This document shows, in pieces, positions 33,342 to 43,500 of a DNA stretch of 64,000 nucleotides. The notes under the pieces are model-generated. The model was not told the origin of the DNA, did no database searches, and saw only the letters and a program-made list of their open reading frames with translations. Every line of letters starts with the position of its first letter. Position 1 is the first letter of the stretch. This DNA comes from Branchiostoma floridae (lineage: Eukaryota; Chordata; Leptocardii; Amphioxiformes; Branchiostomatidae): NCBI RefSeq assembly GCF_000003815.2, contig NC_049989.1, forward strand, positions 13,543,764 to 13,607,763, read 5' to 3'. The position numbers were made by a program, and so were the translations under genes.

Positions 33342-34341
33342 TGTAAGGTGCACTAGCTAACATTAAATTCTTCTCCTTGTTTCTTGGTTCATCATTGGTT
33401 ATCGGTAGAAGGAAATTATCTCTCTAGTAAAAATCATATTGACTATATTGAATCTTGCCAATTTGTAATTAACAGGTGCCTTGGCACAGCAGGAAGTGTT
33501 CCTCTTTTGGAGCACCTGTTTACTTTTACTTTCACGTGGCAATGGGGAACCCCCTGAACACTAGTAATGGTTTTGTGTAGGCGAGGTTCAGCATATATAC
33601 AAACATAGACGACGTGCTTTCTCAATTTCAGATCACAAAAGGGACCGGAAATGTCATGGTAGTTTAACGAGAGTTTCCCGTTATCTCTATAGTGCTTAAA
33701 GTGTTGCCTGACCGCTAAGTTCATTATATTGGTGCACGATAATTCAAAAAAATATCTTACTATTAAATAGGAACATCAGGTGAAAATGAGTACCTAGGGA
33801 CGTCCCTCGGATATGACGTTAAATGGAGGTCCCGTGTTTAAGGAGAGTCGCACGTTTAAGAGCCCACATCACCCGCATCCCCGTCTTATATCAGCCAAAG
33901 AAATGGTATGTCACCCCGTAAGGGGTGGTAGAACCCCGATGATGCGGTATAACCCCGTACGTCGACTACCTACCTACCTACCTAATATGAGCATCCAATG
34001 AAATAGCCTTGGTTTAATTGTAACGTATTTGTTTTGTTTTGTAGCCCAGACCAACGATTGAAGACCTCCAGCGTGGGGTTGAGGCAGTTCAGGACATCAT
34101 GCGAGACAGCATCGAGACACTCGAGAAAAAGCGGCAACAGGAGCTGGAAAATGTCCTGGAAAGAGCGGAGAGAATGAATGACGCCGCCGGCGACTTTGCG
34201 ACGGTGTCCCGACGTGCTAGGGTCAGGATGTGGCTGAGGTCCAACAAGTGGACAATACGCATCATCTGCACAGCAGTGGTTCTGATACTCTGTGCGGTCG
34301 TGACGGTTGTTATTGTACTAAAGAGTAAGGGAATCATCTAG
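32896..34341 (+). CDS. R-SNARE (VAMP-like) tail-anchored protein, 3' exons
   Basis: Two exons: about 32896-33126 (donor AAAG|GTAGGA) and 34045-34341 (acceptor TTTTGTAG), both in phase 0. The first encodes an acidic then basic linker (YEDSEEEKKPILG ... GRRKKKKKREVIISDP). The second encodes a SNARE-like heptad helix (VEAVQDIMRDSIETLEKKRQ), a basic W-containing juxtamembrane stretch (RMWLRSNKW), a transmembrane segment (IICTAVVLILCAVVTVVIVL) and a short tail KSKGII. This layout is that of VAMP/synaptobrevin, which drives vesicle fusion as the R-SNARE. The zero-layer arginine is probably the R of EKKRQ, but spacing differs by about one residue from VAMP2, so the register is uncertain. The 5' boundary of the first exon is unresolved: an in-frame TAA stands at 32893 and no in-frame ATG follows, so a start exon must lie upstream or the assembly has an error. 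Confidence 0.65.
33291..33339 (+). repeat. (TA)n microsatellite
   Basis: About 24 TA repeats in the intron of the SNARE-like gene. Confidence 0.95.
33785..33965 (+). repeat. Composite repeat: shared SINE core plus inverted CGACGGGG family piece
   Basis: 33811-33850 carries the core GACGTTAAATGGAGGTCCCG + TGTTTAAGGAGAG. 33875-33965 is the reverse complement of parts of the family at 5070 and 32325 (ATGTCACCCCGTAAGGGGTG, GGTATAACCCCGTACGTCGA). Confidence 0.6.
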
Positions 34342-34750
34342 AACTAGAAAGGCCGACATTTGCTTGAGAGCAAATACAGCATATTTCAGCCTTACCCCTT
34401 CCCACGCAACATTGGACTGTTCCAAATCACCCCTGCGCAAAAATGGAACATCTTAACAGTACATTATCCCCCAAAGTGGACTAGTTTTGTGAATTGATTC
34501 CAGGTCAAAACAGAGCTTGCTTCTATTTTTCAGAAAATGACAATAATCACACCTTCCATTCAGAAAATTTTCATCATGATTGAAAATTGTTGAATGACTT
34601 CATGTAATGTCATTACAAATTTTCAGTACGATAACTAGGTGTAAGTATAAAAAAGTATAAGGTCCTTGTGTTGTGGGTACATTCATTATTGCAGTGAACA
34701 TTTTTATTCAAGTAGGGCATACGATTTAATAACTATCAAGCAGGTGCAGG

Positions 34751-34932
34751 TACAGTCAAACCTGTATTAGGGGCCACCTCTACAGAGGGGCCACCCGTCC
34801 ATAGTGGCCACTTTTTGTCGGTCCCTTGGGTATTTTATCTACAAGTTGCCACCTCTATACAGAGGCCACCTGTCTATAGTGGCCAAATTTGTCCGGTCCC
34901 TTGAGTGGCAGCTATAGACAGGTTAGACTGTA
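34751..34932. mobile_element. TA-flanked MITE, TACAGTCAAACCTGTATTAG ends
   Basis: Left TACAGTCAAACCTG and right CAGGTTAGACTGTA inverted ends; interior GGCCACCTCTA / TATAGTGGCCA motifs repeat. Tips match the element at 8816-9295. Confidence 0.75.
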
Positions 34933-35817
34933 CTGTGTAGTAGGAGCGTTTGTTTTCTTCAAGCTGTAAAACTGTTAAACTGTTTTACTTTGTATGCAAT
35001 CAGCCATCGAGCCTAATCTTATTTTAGTTTAACAACTTCCTGCCAGACTCGGAAGATACGATTGAACCTTGTTCGAGGACTTCTTTTCGGAGGTCAGTCT
35101 GTTCATACCCTGGCGCTGAGAGTGTTTTATTGGGCTGAAACTCTGGCAATTCAAAGTTACTTACAATTTGAATGTTCAAAATTTATGTCAAACAACAACA
35201 GCACAGGAAACACTTACATTTGCTCTGGGGAAAATACAGCACTTTTCTTTCCAGTCCAGTGATAGAAATGTGGCCACTATATAGACAGGTGGTCACTATA
35301 GAGAAAATGCTGATCTGTTGACTGGGAGCAATACGCTACACATGATTTCAGTACACTGATCTTTACTTATATATAAACATTGCACAGGTAAGCCAATTGT
35401 TTGGATGTACAATTAAGTTCAAATGATTCTGAAGAGAAATATTGATGAGAAAATAATCATTTTCACCACTGTCTAACTTATAATTACGTATCAAAACTAA
35501 ACGCAAACTGTCTAACTAACGCACCTTTCGCCGACTTGATCAAAGGGCCGCCGGCTATCAATCAAACACGGCTGTTGATTAGACTTAGAGTTTCAAACAG
35601 TCGTGAGCCAGTTGACAGCGAGCTTCATGCTACGTGATGTATTACATTGCTTGGACCTTCTTTCCCACAGCGGTGCTTCTACAAAATATTTAGACTGTAA
35701 CACTGAGTCCCAGATGTTTTATAGAATAGAATTTGACGCAGAACAGCGTTTTTTGCCAGGCATTTTTCTTGAAACATGTCCGTGGGAATATCAGCGAGGC
35801 GGCGACGCAGGGCTATC
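34933..35817. other. Intergenic, no gene seen
   Basis: No supportable exon or RNA gene. A short piece at 35271-35302 (TGGCCACTATATAGACAGGT) resembles the interior of the preceding MITE. Confidence 0.4.
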
Positions 35818-37160
35818 AGACCGTCAACAAAAGTCGCACGGCGGCTAACGGCGCAACGAAGATACTAGCGCTATAAATAAGCCCTTCAACTAATTATAAG
35901 GATGGCAACTCGGACAATATTTACAAGTACTGTTGAGCTAAGGAAAGTTTGTTGTTTATGAGGTTTTAGTTGTCTTTGAAACTTTGACCCGAAATATTTT
36001 AAGTCAAACTGCTGAAGAGAAGTAAGTGACTACTACGATCATCGTAGATATGACCCTAAAATAAGGATAAAAGAAGCATTCTCAATAGTCTAAAATGCAA
36101 GGACTGCGGCCCCCGGGCCACTGTCCGACGCTTTGAAAAAATCCTGACGAGAAGTACAGCCCGAGAAGTACAGCCCGAGTCTTCAAGTTAACGTATTGTG
36201 TGGTCCCGCTTATGAATATTAATTAGCCTTCGTTTTCCCCTGAATCAACTCTTCCTGTCGGCTAGACGCAGGTGCAGATGTCGGCTCCGTGGGGTGAACG
36301 TCCGAAAGGTCACGGCATGGAGAACGAAAGAAAAACAATTTCCCCTAAAAAAGTGCTGTAATTAAGCCTTTTACAGTACTTTATGCCAAAAATTTTACTT
36401 GGATCATTTTATCAACTATCTTATGCCTATCTATACCAAATGTTAGGTCATTCACTTGTAATGGCAGGGTACAGGGGGGCAAAATATATTGTTATAAGAC
36501 CGTCAACAACAGTCGCACGGAGCTAACAGCGCAGTGAAAATACCATCGCTAGCGTTTCAACTTCGGCTGATAAGTTATAAGTACTGTTGAACTCAGTAAC
36601 GTTAAAGTTTGTTTTTAGTTGCCTTTGACGGTTTGACCTGAAATACTGTTACGCTAAACTCCTGAAGAGAAGTTAAGTGACTGCTGTGATTCTTACAGAA
36701 ATGCCCCTAAAACTGATACAATAAGCCTTCTGAATAGCCTAAAGTGCAAGAGTTTCAGGCGGGCTTCGCCACCCTGGGACCCCCAACGGGGCTCTGCCCC
36801 TGGACCCTGCCGGGCCGGGGCCTTCGGCGTTCTTCGGCGGCCCCGAAAAAAATTCTGGCGGGAACACTGCCGTATATACGGAATCGTGGGGCCCCGCTTA
36901 TGAATATTAATTAGCCTTCGCTCTTCGCGCACAGGTGTGGACTCCGTGCGGGGTCACGGAAGGTCACGCCAGGAGGCCAAAAGAAAACAAATTACCCCTC
37001 AGAAAAGTGCCCAAATTAATTATTTTAAAGTAATTTATGTCAAAACTTTTACTTGGATCATTTTACCAACTATCTAATGCCTATCTACACCAAATTTCAG
37101 GCCATTCCATTGTAAGACCAGGGTACAGGGGGACAATATATTTTATTTTGGTCAAAACAT
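35818..37160 (+). repeat. Direct tandem duplication, period about 680 bp
   Basis: Unit 1 (35818-36496) and unit 2 (36497-37160) share GACCGTCAACAA-AGTCGCACGG, TTGACCTGAAATA-type text, GCTTATGAATATTAATTAGC and TTTACTTGGATCATTTTA in the same order, with substantial divergence. No TIR or coding part seen. A GC-rich unit-2 stretch (36755-36845) replaces weaker GC text in unit 1. Confidence 0.7.
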
Positions 37161-37683
37161 GACCTTTAAACCTCAATAAAATCATTTTAGAGGCAGATAT
37201 GAAAAAACTGAGAAAAAAGCATCGAGGTATTGGCCCATTCTATACCCCTGTGCCAAATTTCAGGTCATTCGGTCCACGGCGGCGGAACGGCGGAGATGAA
37301 TCACTTTGAAGATTTGACAGGAGAAAGAAAGAAGAAAGAAACATTACGAATACAATATATTTCACCATACTATGTATGGCTGAAATATAATCAGAGTCAA
37401 CTTATTCATATCAGGTTCTGCGCTCCCGGAAATCTCTAACCACTTTACGTAATGCGTCTTTGACTACGATAAGTTACCCGCTTGCAACTGTATATGATCT
37501 TGGAAACGGTCTGACATTTCAGGTAGCACCCAATACCTTCAGCCTTGCAGCTTGCCAAAGATTCCTCAAAGATTCGACCCACTCTATTGTAGGCCTATAG
37601 GCTTCTCATGAATAAACAAATTTGAAACAAGAACAGATCATTCTGATTAAAGTGCCCTATGATACCTTCGAACCAGATAGACA

Positions 37684-38072
37684 NNNNNNNNNNNNNNNNN
37701 NNNNNNNNNNNNNNNNNNNNNNNNNNNNNNNNNNNNNNNNNNNNNNNNNNNNNNNNNNNNNNNNNNNNNNNNNNNNNNNNNNNNNNNNNNNNNNNNNNNN
37801 NNNNNNNNNNNNNNNNNNNNNNNNNNNNNNNNNNNNNNNNNNNNNNNNNNNNNNNNNNNNNNNNNNNNNNNNNNNNNNNNNNNNNNNNNNNNNNNNNNNN
37901 NNNNNNNNNNNNNNNNNNNNNNNNNNNNNNNNNNNNNNNNNNNNNNNNNNNNNNNNNNNNNNNNNNNNNNNNNNNNNNNNNNNNNNNNNNNNNNNNNNNN
38001 NNNNNNNNNNNNNNNNNNNNNNNNNNNNNNNNNNNNNNNNNNNNNNNNNNNNNNNNNNNNNNNNNNNNNNNN
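37684..38072. other. Assembly gap (389 N)
   Basis: Sized gap inside a duplicated segment; probably collapsed or low-complexity sequence. Confidence 1.
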
Positions 38073-38148
38073 GATCGTCGATTGTCCTAGGACAGATCCC
38101 GATCGCAGTCTGTTTCCTACATCTTAGCATCATTTGAGTTTGGATTGT

Positions 38149-38234
38149 AGTTTCTCCTAGGAGAGATCCCGATCGCAATCTATAATAGTAGAATCGCCGA
38201 TTCTTTGCGATCGGGATCTCTCCTAGGAGAAACT
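38149..38234. repeat. Palindrome built of TCCTAGGA and CGATCG motifs
   Basis: AGTTTCTCCTAGGAGAGATC CCGATCGC at the left pairs exactly with GCGATCGG GATCTCTCCTAGGAGAAACT at the right. Related partial units continue on both sides (38073-38290), so this is the edge of a palindrome-rich repeat that the gap interrupts. Confidence 0.85.
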
Positions 38235-38510
38235 CTAATCGTGATCTTTCCTAGGAGAATCGACGATTCTACTGGATCGTGATCTCTACTGTGACATATA
38301 CGTAAAAATGCTTAGTATGAAAATTACTAATCAGTATTCAACGTACCAAGTTTTATGCTTTTACCACAAATTAAGCGATTATCGAAACGGTTATATTTTG
38401 CACCGATCGTCTAGACTATACGGGTGGTGATTGCATGAATCTATGTAGCTTCTTGTTCGAACATTAAAAAAACACAATTGTCTGGCCACCATACCTCCAG
38501 ACAGTTTTTC

Positions 38511-39391
38511 ATACAGGTATAAGAAGTCCACAAATTGTGATATTTTGTTAGAGAATTGATAGCTGTTTTGTTGAGTAATCTGGACCCAACTGTTTAGCTC
38601 TGAAGCCCAATAGTGATTAACATGAAGTCGAGCAGACAGTATGTAAAATAACCTTGTTCACAGTAAGACGTTCACTTTTGATGACAACAAAAGGTGTGAC
38701 ACCTTCATGCGATTGTTTGTAGCCTTTGAAGGCAGCAATTTAGCACTTATGTTGTATCAGGTTGAAAGACCCTGTCCTGCTGTGTATCTGTCTCCTGTCT
38801 GTGTCTGGGTTTTTGAATAAAGAAAGCAGGGAGTTGGAAGTTAAGAAGAGTTGGAGAGAGGTTTGAGCCAGAGAACAGAGAAAGGGTCCCGGTTCAGCAG
38901 CTCCCGTGCGTGTCAACGGCATGCCTGTGCCTTGTGCGTGCTTCTTAGTCCTGTAGTACTAGTCTAAACGTTCCTAACTGCCACAACATCGACCCCTTCT
39001 TACACAGGCGCGCATAGATTTACCTGAATTCACCTGAACCGCGGAGACTGTAGTGCCCCCGCGGTCAAGAGCTGGAAGGCGGGTAACCCACTGTCGCTCC
39101 CCCGTCAAGTACGGCTTCGATGTGTCTGTTCATCTTCTTTTGAAGCAGTTCACAGTACTCTGGTTAACAGCATCCACAGGGTGTTCGTTCCAGGCCTTCA
39201 ATACCCTTACTACAGAGGACCTCTTTCGAACTTTAAGTCCCAACCGGAAAATTTACCGCCCAGTAAGTCTCACCTCAGTGATCTGTAAAACTCTGGAGAA
39301 GCTACTGAGGAACTGTATTGTTTAACATCGTCAGACTCCCAACCCAGCATGAATTTATGAAGGGGAAATCTTGTTTGTTACATTGACTCAA
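38511..39391. other. Between promoter copies; no gene seen
   Basis: No clear coding exon. A frame at 39053-39325 ends with PNRKIYRPVSLTSVICKTLEKLLRN, which resembles the N-terminal edge of a LINE RT domain (YRPVSLTSV..K..E), so 39215-39330 is probably a small retrotransposon remnant on the plus strand. Confidence 0.5.
39215..39360 (+). mobile_element. LINE reverse-transcriptase remnant
   Basis: Residues YRPVSLTSVICKTLEKLLRN match the RT1 block (N-Y-R-P-I-S-L-L-...-K-x-x-E-K) of non-LTR elements. The text after the stop (CAGCATGAATTTATGAAGGG) would read QHEFMKGKSC, the next RT block, after a short frame break. Fragmentary. Confidence 0.65.
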
Positions 39392-39569
39392 TACAGTAGA
39401 AGCCAGTTAATTGCACAACGGGTTAACGCACACTTCGTTTAACTGCACGGAATCCCAAAATCCCAAACCGGTGCGGTCCAGCTAGATAACTTCGCATTAT
39501 TGCACCAGCCGGATAATTGCACGAAATTCACTGGCAAATAGGCCGTGCAATTAAGCGGGTTCTACTGTA
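39392..39569. mobile_element. 178-bp pogo/Tigger-like MITE (copy 2)
   Basis: Same ends, length and interior as 20693-20870 with scattered substitutions; TA at both borders. Confidence 0.85.
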
Positions 39570-39699
39570 ATGCCTTGATGAGGGATACCCAGCTGCAGTG
39601 CTTACGCCTCAATGTAAAGCGGCCTGTAGGCCGGTTTGAGCTTCTCATGAATAAACAAAGTCTGGAACAAGAACAGATCATTCTGATTTAAGTGCTCTG

Positions 39700-40271
39700 N
39701 NNNNNNNNNNNNNNNNNNNNNNNNNNNNNNNNNNNNNNNNNNNNNNNNNNNNNNNNNNNNNNNNNNNNNNNNNNNNNNNNNNNNNNNNNNNNNNNNNNNN
39801 NNNNNNNNNNNNNNNNNNNNNNNNNNNNNNNNNNNNNNNNNNNNNNNNNNNNNNNNNNNNNNNNNNNNNNNNNNNNNNNNNNNNNNNNNNNNNNNNNNNN
39901 NNNNNNNNNNNNNNNNNNNNNNNNNNNNNNNNNNNNNNNNNNNNNNNNNNNNNNNNNNNNNNNNNNNNNNNNNNNNNNNNNNNNNNNNNNNNNNNNNNNN
40001 NNNNNNNNNNNNNNNNNNNNNNNNNNNNNNNNNNNNNNNNNNNNNNNNNNNNNNNNNNNNNNNNNNNNNNNNNNNNNNNNNNNNNNNNNNNNNNNNNNNN
40101 NNNNNNNNNNNNNNNNNNNNNNNNNNNNNNNNNNNNNNNNNNNNNNNNNNNNNNNNNNNNNNNNNNNNNNNNNNNNNNNNNNNNNNNNNNNNNNNNNNNN
40201 NNNNNNNNNNNNNNNNNNNNNNNNNNNNNNNNNNNNNNNNNNNNNNNNNNNNNNNNNNNNNNNNNNNNNNN
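39700..40271. other. Assembly gap (572 N)
   Basis: Sized gap at the equivalent place to the gap at 37684. Confidence 1.
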
Positions 40272-40442
40272 GTATATATATATGAAAATTCTTAGTATAA
40301 GAATTTCCAATCAGGATTCAACGTACCAAGTTTTACGATTTTACCACATTTAAGCGATTATCGTAACGATTATATTTTGCACCAATCGTCCAGACTATAC
40401 GGGTGGTGATTGCATGAATCTATGCAGCTCCTTGCTCGAACA

Positions 40443-40452
40443 TATAAAAAGG
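40443..40452 (+). promoter_or_regulatory. TATA box of LRR receptor gene
   Basis: TATAAAAAGG lies 108 bp before the ATG at 40560, which would put transcription start near 40473 and give a 5'UTR of about 85 nt with no intron. The upstream copy of this segment lacks the motif. Confidence 0.6.
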
Positions 40453-40559
40453 ACAATTGTCTAGCCACCATACATACCTCCAGATAGTTCTTCGCACGGG
40501 CGCACGTTAGAAAGGCAACTCGCTCTTTTGTGAAAAAGTGACTGAGAAATCTTTAAAAA

Positions 40560-43500
40560 ATGGTGCCTATCGTCTTGCTGATCGCCTTCTTGACCTCATT
40601 GGGAAGCGGGCCATGTTTTTCGGGTACTTGCCCGGCGTGTCAAGCGCCTAAGGTACTACCGTATGGATGTCATCCGGGCAGTTTTCAGGCGGTATCGTCT
40701 GGAGAGTTGTGTGTTATCTGCGACGCCACGCTGGAGAAAAGTGGCCGGGGCAAGATTCCATCCTGCCCGCTTTTTGAGAGAACCTCCGCGTTGTGGCTCC
40801 GAAACTACCGGCTCGGTAACCTGACTTCGTCTGACGTGAGCCACCTAAAACATCTACGGAAGCTCTACATAGAACCAGGTAATAAGATCTGTATCTACGC
40901 TACAACAAAATCTTTTGTCTTATTTTTCTTGTTTTTTTTTCTTATGGAGAAAAAGACTTTCTTGTAAAAAGAAAGGTCAAGAATAATCAAGAAATCTCCT
41001 GTAAACCCTTTGTATGTTAATTCCTACACGAAGACTTTTATTCTTGTTTTTTTTCCTTAGCCGAAGAAAATATTTCTATTGCTGACAAGAATGTTCAAGA
41101 AATTAAAGAAGAAATTTCTTTTCCAGTCTTTACACAATATTTGCTTCTTGTTTGGTCAAATGGAAGATATGTCAGAATCTACCCTGCAGATTATTATTCT
41201 TGCCATAGACAAGTTTTTTGTTAAAGAGTTTTTTTTTCATTAGAATAAAATTCTTGAACTTTCTTGTTGTCTTTATGTAGAATATCTGAGAAACATAATT
41301 TTTGCTTTTCTTGCAATTATTTAAGAAGATGCAATAATTTTCATCTTCACTTTCTCGACCAAATACCCTTAAAAAAAGAAAAGCAAGCAATTACAAAACA
41401 AGTTATAACAAGCATAAAGTATTAGCAAATGTTCTTGATTTCCTTATCCATTAAGTTTGAGAAAGATATGTTTCTTGTTTTCACTGGCGATGTTTTAGAA
41501 GATATAAGAATGTTTGTAAACAAACATGACTGAATACTGATAAGAACAAGAGTTCGTAGACCTCAGGCCTGCATGAAATGTATTGGGTTTCTGTAGACCT
41601 ATTGTGTATTTTTGCCTTTTTGTCTGTGGTACGTGGTTGGAAAAATGAGCTTTTTACCGTGTTGGTTGTGCACCATGCAAAAGTCTGACTCTGAAATTCC
41701 ATTTTCTGAATTTGTAAGTTTGGACATGGATGAACATTACTTATTTTGGATTTCTTAAGTATGTAACCAACCACAGTACTTTGAAGTTGTTGAGACGCTA
41801 CCTTTTTTTGTCTCAGATGGCCCATGCACATGTAGTTACTCTGTCACATGATATACTAATATCTTCCTATTTCAATGTACTGACCTAATGCAGCTGCTAA
41901 GTCTCCTTGGTTTGTGTTCTTCCAATGATATTCATTAAAGATTTATTTCTGGGGTGTTATTCACTTGACATCGGAATGTTACTTGCATAATTTGACCAAT
42001 GATACTTTTATCTGTAGTTCCATAGACATTAGACAATATGAATAGTGGTAGCCCCCATGCAGCAGCAACAGTTAGTCCCCAGGGTGGTATGATATTTTCA
42101 TTCAATCCATCCAACCCAAACCTAAATCTCCTGTAGTATCTAAGCCAAATTTAACAGCATAATTTACTATGAAAAATGTCCTTGTCAATCCCATTTATAG
42201 ATGGCAAGCTGCTGGCAATGGAAGCTTTGAAAAGTTCAGAAGCTGTTGTAGTCAGAGCAAACACCCAGCAAACATCCCCGCAAACCAACGAGCAGTTGCT
42301 TAGAAGGGGAATTTCATCATATATTTGCCGCGACAAAATGCAACAAACGATACTGAATTTAAAACAGAACAAAGCTAAGCCTCCACCACTTAACCCTGCC
42401 TGTACCATAGATTAAGCAGGCCCAAAAACCAAGCGAATATGACTAGCCCAAAACAACAAATTACCTGTATACAGTATGGAAATGGCATTACCAAAGAAAC
42501 AAAAAGAAACACAAGACAAATCATACACATACCTTTCTCTTATGCCCACACTATACAGTTCTCCTCCACATTAGAAAATTGCATCTTCTTCTGTTTAAGT
42601 TCAAGTTCAACCATGATTGCCAACAGGGTAAAGGAACTTGTACCGAAACTTAAAACTCAGTACTATACAGCTCTAGAAACACCACAAAGAGTAATAAGCA
42701 AACTCCAATTATACCTGACCAACAGATATATAATCTTGTACACTCCCGTCATCTGGCAAACTGTCAGTGCCACTAAGTAACCTGATACATTGAAGGTGGC
42801 CCAGGCCAGATGATGGTTCTACACCCAACCATAATCTGTTTTTAAAACCAAGCAGATATTGGGAGGATGCCCCAACCACACAAAAACAGGGTCAACCTAT
42901 ACAGTATCAAGTTCAAGCACTAGGAGGCCCAAAATCAAACCTGACCACCAGGACACCACAAACAACTCACGTACCAAATAGCAACACAATGGCACCTTGC
43001 GTTCCGGAGATACAGCGCACGCCCCGTGCCCGCACAAAAGGTAACCTAAAATGTCAAGTTCAAGCACCAAGGGCGCCAAAATCAAAATTGAGCATTATTC
43101 AGCCACCGCCGACACATGTGCTAAATATCATCGCGCCAGCACCAGCCGTTCAGAAGATATAACTCCGGAAACACCCCTCCCGGACACAAAATTCGACCTG
43201 CCGGGTCAAGTTCAAACGCGACAAGGCCCAAAGTCAATCCTAGGCAACAGGCAACAACCCCCCACCCATGCACCAAAAATCGTCGCAATCGCGCGTATCG
43301 TTCCGGACACACAGCGCCAAAAGTGCCCCAAAAACACAAAAAATGCCACCTTCAATGTCAAGGTCAAGCGCCAGGAGGCCCAAAATCACACCTGAGTGTC
43401 AGGCTACCATCCCCAACCCACGTACCAAAAATCGTCGTGCTCGCACCATCCGTTCACGAGATACAGCGCCCTACATCCCCGGCTACCGAAAAGTTCCCAC

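Larger units (their letters stand above)
37601..38510 (+). repeat. Upstream copy of the LRR gene's promoter region (interrupted by a gap)
   Basis: GCTTCTCATGAATAAACAAA + ...ACAAGAACAGATCATTCTGA at the left, and AACGTACCAAGTTTTA..., GACTATACGGGTGGTGATTG and ACAATTGTCTGGCCACCATA at the right, match 39640-40492. Both copies have a gap at the same place. At the position of the LRR gene's TATAAAAAGG this copy reads ATTAAAAAAA. Confidence 0.8.
39640..40492 (+). repeat. Downstream copy of duplicated promoter segment
   Basis: Pairs with 37601-38510. The copy ends about 70 bp before the LRR gene start codon, so it includes that gene's core promoter. Confidence 0.8.
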
